9,495 bases of DNA from NCBI GenBank assembly GCA_003695605.1, contig RFIK01000066.1:1-9495 (forward strand). Direction: 5' to 3'. Both the position numbers and the translations under genes were made by a program. Shown here piece by piece: positions 7,466-9,495 of the stretch. The notes beneath the pieces were generated by a model, which saw only the letters and a list, made by a program, of their open reading frames with translations, ran no database searches and had not been told where the DNA came from. The number at the start of each line of letters is the position of its first letter. Within the stretch, counting starts at the first letter, position 1. Source of the DNA: Chlorobiota bacterium. Its GTDB lineage: Bacteria; Bacteroidota; Ignavibacteria; Kapaibacteriales; NICIL-2.

Positions 7466-8642
7466 GGATTGGGCGATACCAGCGGTTGTAGAGTGCACGC
7501 CAGGGCTCTTGCTCCGCCAGCGGTTCGATGACCGGTGGTGGTACTGCTGCAGGGAAGATCTTCGCCAGTTCCACTTGCGTTAGTCGTCGCCACGAGCCTG
7601 GGCTGAGGCCATCGAGCGTCAGCGTGCCGATGCGATAGCGGTCCATCGCGATCACCTCGAGGCCTGCACCTTTGAGGATGCGGAAAAGGTCATGGACGCC
7701 AGCCTTGATCACCACGATCGAAAGCCAAGCATAACGCTTTGTCTTGCGGAGGAGTTCGACGCGTACGACGCCGTCGTTGGCTGCATCGAGAGCTTCGAGT
7801 TCAGCTGCAATCGTCGCAAGAGTACGTTTGGCTGGCGCTTTGTGCACTTTGACGTGGTATTCTTTCTCCATCAGGTCGAACAGGCTCTTGCCTGGCACAC
7901 GTTGTTCGGCGTCATTGGTGACGACAACCAATCCACCTACACTCTTTCCAAGTGGCCCGATGGGAATGTACCAGTCGCGCTTTTTCATCAGGAAGTTGAA
8001 CACATGCCGCGTGTTCGGCTCGCGGCAGCCTGCATGCCGACGGGGCTTGTTGATGATGATGTAGATGTTGTGCGGTGTATGGTGGAGCAAGAGCCCATCC
8101 ACGCGAACGGTGTCGTAGAGCAAGCGGACCGTGTAGATTGGTTCGCGGACGATGCGATCGTTGACGGTGACAACATGCTCGCTGATGGCGCGTTTTGCAA
8201 GTTTTCGCGAACAGTAGAGCAACCGCACCAGCGCACGGACGATCGTCGTCGGCCGTGGCGTCAGGCGATTGCGATCAGCGGGGTCAATGTACGGTATACG
8301 GCGGCGGTAGCGCCCGTGCCCTCGACGATCGAATCCCGGCGTCCGGTCCCGACGAAATCCACGATCGCGGTACGGACGGCGTGCCGGCACGTACCCTCGA
8401 TCGTACTGACTTGCCGGTGGTTGGCGGTAGTCCCACGGCGAACGATTCCAGCGTTCTGGTTGCTCCGGTGGGAAAAAGCGGCGCTGGTCATCAGCCGATG
8501 GTTGAGGCGGCTGGTTTGGATCAACGCTCAACACAGAGCGTAGGATGCGGCGCCGCGGTGGGCGATAGGCAGGTTGGTCATCGGACCCCTCGTGCCCATT
8601 CGATGGCATGTCCGCGTCGTCGTAGTCTTGCAAGTTCACCAT
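7449..8642 (-). CDS. S4 domain / RluB-RsuA-like pseudouridine synthase homologue, probably catalytically inactive
   Basis: A 397-residue protein using the ATG at 8642, chosen because a strong GGAGGA lies just before it; an ATG at 8681 would add 13 residues without a visible ribosome binding site. Residues 1-130 are a disordered tail rich in Arg, Pro, Tyr and Asp (GFRRDR, GRYRRR), a likely nucleic-acid-binding extension. An S4 domain follows at about 132-180 (RALVRLLYCSRKLAKRAI, VTVNDRIV). A RluB/RsuA-type domain spans about 192-355, with INKPR (197-201), VVVTND (239-244) and MDRYRIGTLTLDGL (333-346). In active relatives the catalytic aspartate sits in GRLD; here residues 229-232 read GPLG, with Gly232 at the Asp position (codon 7947-7949). 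The later NRQVRR-type motif is also missing, replaced around 312-323 by KAGVHDLFRILK. The fold is retained but uridine isomerisation is doubtful. It overlaps the Nudix gene and follows accA after 195 bp. Confidence 0.85.
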   Translation of the reverse strand: MVNLQDYDDADMPSNGHEGSDDQPAYRPPRRRILRSVLSVDPNQPPQPSADDQRRFFPPEQPERWNRSPWDYRQPPASQYDRGYVPARRPYRDRGFRRDRTPGFDRRGHGRYRRRIPYIDPADRNRLTPRPTTIVRALVRLLYCSRKLAKRAISEHVVTVNDRIVREPIYTVRLLYDTVRVDGLLLHHTPHNIYIIINKPRRHAGCREPNTRHVFNFLMKKRDWYIPIGPLGKSVGGLVVVTNDAEQRVPGKSLFDLMEKEYHVKVHKAPAKRTLATIAAELEALDAANDGVVRVELLRKTKRYAWLSIVVIKAGVHDLFRILKGAGLEVIAMDRYRIGTLTLDGLSPGSWRRLTQVELAKIFPAAVPPPVIEPLAEQEPWRALYNRWYRPIHGRQE

Positions 8643-8645
8643 CGT

Positions 8646-8651
8646 TCCTCC
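8646..8651 (-). promoter_or_regulatory. Shine-Dalgarno site deciding the start of the RluB-like gene
   Basis: On the minus strand the sequence reads GGAGGA, then ACG, then ATG at 8642. It is a near-perfect anti-16S match at short but usable spacing. It favours the ATG at 8642 over the one at 8681. Most other starts in this window lack such a clear site. Confidence 0.7.
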
Positions 8652-8703
8652 AATGCAGAGTGGTTCACATCTCACACACAAACATCATCGGCGAACACCA
8701 CAC

Positions 8704-8744
8704 GGGAAAGTTCCATGGGGCATCTGCTCTGCCGGAGCTTTCCC
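8704..8744 (-). repeat. Inverted repeat in the leader of the RluB-like gene
   Basis: GGGAAAG at 8704-8710 pairs with CTTTCCC at 8738-8744 across a 27-base loop, which itself contains a 4-bp GCTC/GAGC pair near one side. It could fold in a leader RNA about 60 bases before the start codon. There is no U-run, so a terminator is unlikely. A 7-bp pairing over this distance can occur by chance. Confidence 0.3.
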
Positions 8745-8775
8745 CTGCTTCTCGCTGCGGTGGTGGATTCATGTG

Positions 8776-8798
8776 GTGCTACGAGCACGTGCTCGCAC
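8776..8798. repeat. Inverted repeat around a perfect 14-bp palindrome, possible operator
   Basis: The core CGAGCACGTGCTCG at 8782-8795 is a perfect 14-bp palindrome. Short outer arms (GTGC at 8776-8779, GCAC at 8795-8798) extend it with a 2-3 base asymmetry. It lies in the 195-bp gap between accA and the RluB-like gene, 134 bp upstream of the latter's start. There is no T-run on either side, so it does not look like an intrinsic terminator. A dimeric regulator site is possible, but no regulator is known. Confidence 0.5.
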
Positions 8799-8837
8799 TG
8801 TCCGTTATGCAGGTGTAGCAACGATTGCCCCGCGCAT

Positions 8838-9495
8838 TTATTGTTCGACGGCCAGTTCTTCCCATACACCCATACGTGCAAATTTTTCATGCCGCCGCTT
8901 GACAAGCTCCTCCGGCGGCACCGAGGATAACCCCGCGAGCTCTTCGAGCAAGATGCGGCGCATCGTTGCAAACATCGTTTGTGGATCGCGGTGCGCTCCA
9001 CCAATCGGCTCGGGAACGACGCGATCAATGATCCCATGTCGCTCCAGATCGACTGCACAGAGTTGCAACGCCTCGGCAGCTTGCTCTTTGTAATCCCAAC
9101 TGCGCCAGAGAATCGAAGAGCACGACTCCGGTGCAATGACCGAGTACCAGGCATTTTCGAGCATCACAATTCGGTCTCCGACGCCGATGCCGAGTGCACC
9201 GCCCGAAGCGCCCTCGCCGATGATGACAACGACAATTGGCACCCTCAGCTGCGCCATGATGAACAGGTTCCGCGCGATTGCTTCCGCTTGACCGCGCTCT
9301 TCGGCTTCAATTCCTGGGAACGCACCAGGGGTGTCGAGGAACGTCACGACCGGGCGCCCGAATTTTTCCGCCAATCGGAACAGTCGTGCAGCTTTGCGGT
9401 AGCCTTCTGGATTGGGCATTCCAAAGTTGCGGTAAAGGTTCGATTTTGTGTCTCGCCCTTTCTGGTGACCGACGGCAACAACGGTGAACTCCCCA
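8838..9495 (-). CDS. accA: Acetyl-CoA carboxylase carboxyltransferase subunit alpha, 5' end missing
   Basis: The frame enters from the right edge and stops with TAA at 8840-8838, giving 218 visible residues, the C-terminal two thirds of a family of about 320. AccA pairs with AccD to transfer the carboxyl group from carboxybiotin on BCCP to acetyl-CoA, forming malonyl-CoA for fatty acid synthesis in the cytoplasm. Landmarks in order: GHQKGRDTK, RNFGMPNPEGYRKAARL, TFLDTPGAFPGIEAEERGQ, IGEGASGGALGIGVGDR (oxyanion and CoA-binding crotonase-type region), SVIAPESCSSILW and VPEPIGGAHRDP. All are characteristic of AccA and appear intact. The methionine at 9419 is internal: the family-conserved residues continue upstream of it to the edge. 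After the stop there is a 195-bp gap to the RluB-like gene, so co-transcription is possible but uncertain. Confidence 0.97.
   Translation of the reverse strand, partial: GEFTVVAVGHQKGRDTKSNLYRNFGMPNPEGYRKAARLFRLAEKFGRPVVTFLDTPGAFPGIEAEERGQAEAIARNLFIMAQLRVPIVVVIIGEGASGGALGIGVGDRIVMLENAWYSVIAPESCSSILWRSWDYKEQAAEALQLCAVDLERHGIIDRVVPEPIGGAHRDPQTMFATMRRILLEELAGLSSVPPEELVKRRHEKFARMGVWEELAVEQ

Noticed and set aside
7692..8543. Plus-strand open frame of 283 codons
   Set aside because: It is entirely antisense to the RluB-like gene, whose S4 and synthase landmarks are clear. No motif is seen in the plus-strand product.
8643..8837. Small gene or riboswitch in the accA to RluB-like gap
   Set aside because: No short frame with a ribosome binding site and no recognisable riboswitch core was found; only the two inverted repeats stand out.

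Overview
The window (9,495 bp, moderately GC-rich) looks like a chromosomal housekeeping region of a member of the Bacteroidota/Chlorobiota/Ignavibacteriota (FCB) group. The pointers are a PorD-family (DUF4835) protein, known from type IX secretion (T9SS) in that group; an outer-membrane protein with a periplasmic helix-hairpin-helix domain of a kind common there; and a secreted protein ending in a FlgD-type Ig / sorting-domain-like module. The deeper assignment (an Ignavibacteria/Kapabacteria-like lineage) is a guess. No mobile element, CRISPR array, tRNA or rRNA was seen. Coding density is very high: the largest gap is 195 bp and several genes overlap.

Left part (1-3661): porD runs leftwards and is complete except for its stop codon, which probably straddles the window edge. 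Only 22 bp separate its start from a rightward pair, a predicted outer-membrane beta-barrel protein and a helix-hairpin-helix/barrel protein, whose reading frames overlap by 7 bp. All three have signal peptides, so this is an envelope cluster.

Right part (3640-9495): everything is on the minus strand. In transcription order it holds accA (acetyl-CoA carboxylase carboxyltransferase alpha, 5' end cut by the window), an S4/RluB-like pseudouridine synthase homologue, a Nudix hydrolase, a four-domain S1 protein, a secreted FlgD-Ig protein and a TIGR01777 (YfcH-like) NAD(P)-binding protein. The last gene overlaps the 3' end of the rightward pair by 22 bp, tail to tail.

The observation most worth following is the RluB-like protein. 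Its fold-defining landmarks remain (S4 domain, NKP, TND, RYRIG), but the catalytic aspartate motif GRLD reads GPLG, and the second conserved basic motif (NRQVRR in the family) is also gone. It therefore looks like a non-catalytic RNA-binding descendant with a long arginine-rich tail. The S1 protein is also unusual: its four domains align best with domains 2-5 of canonical S1, and a disordered Ala/Pro/Glu tail stands where domain 1 would be.
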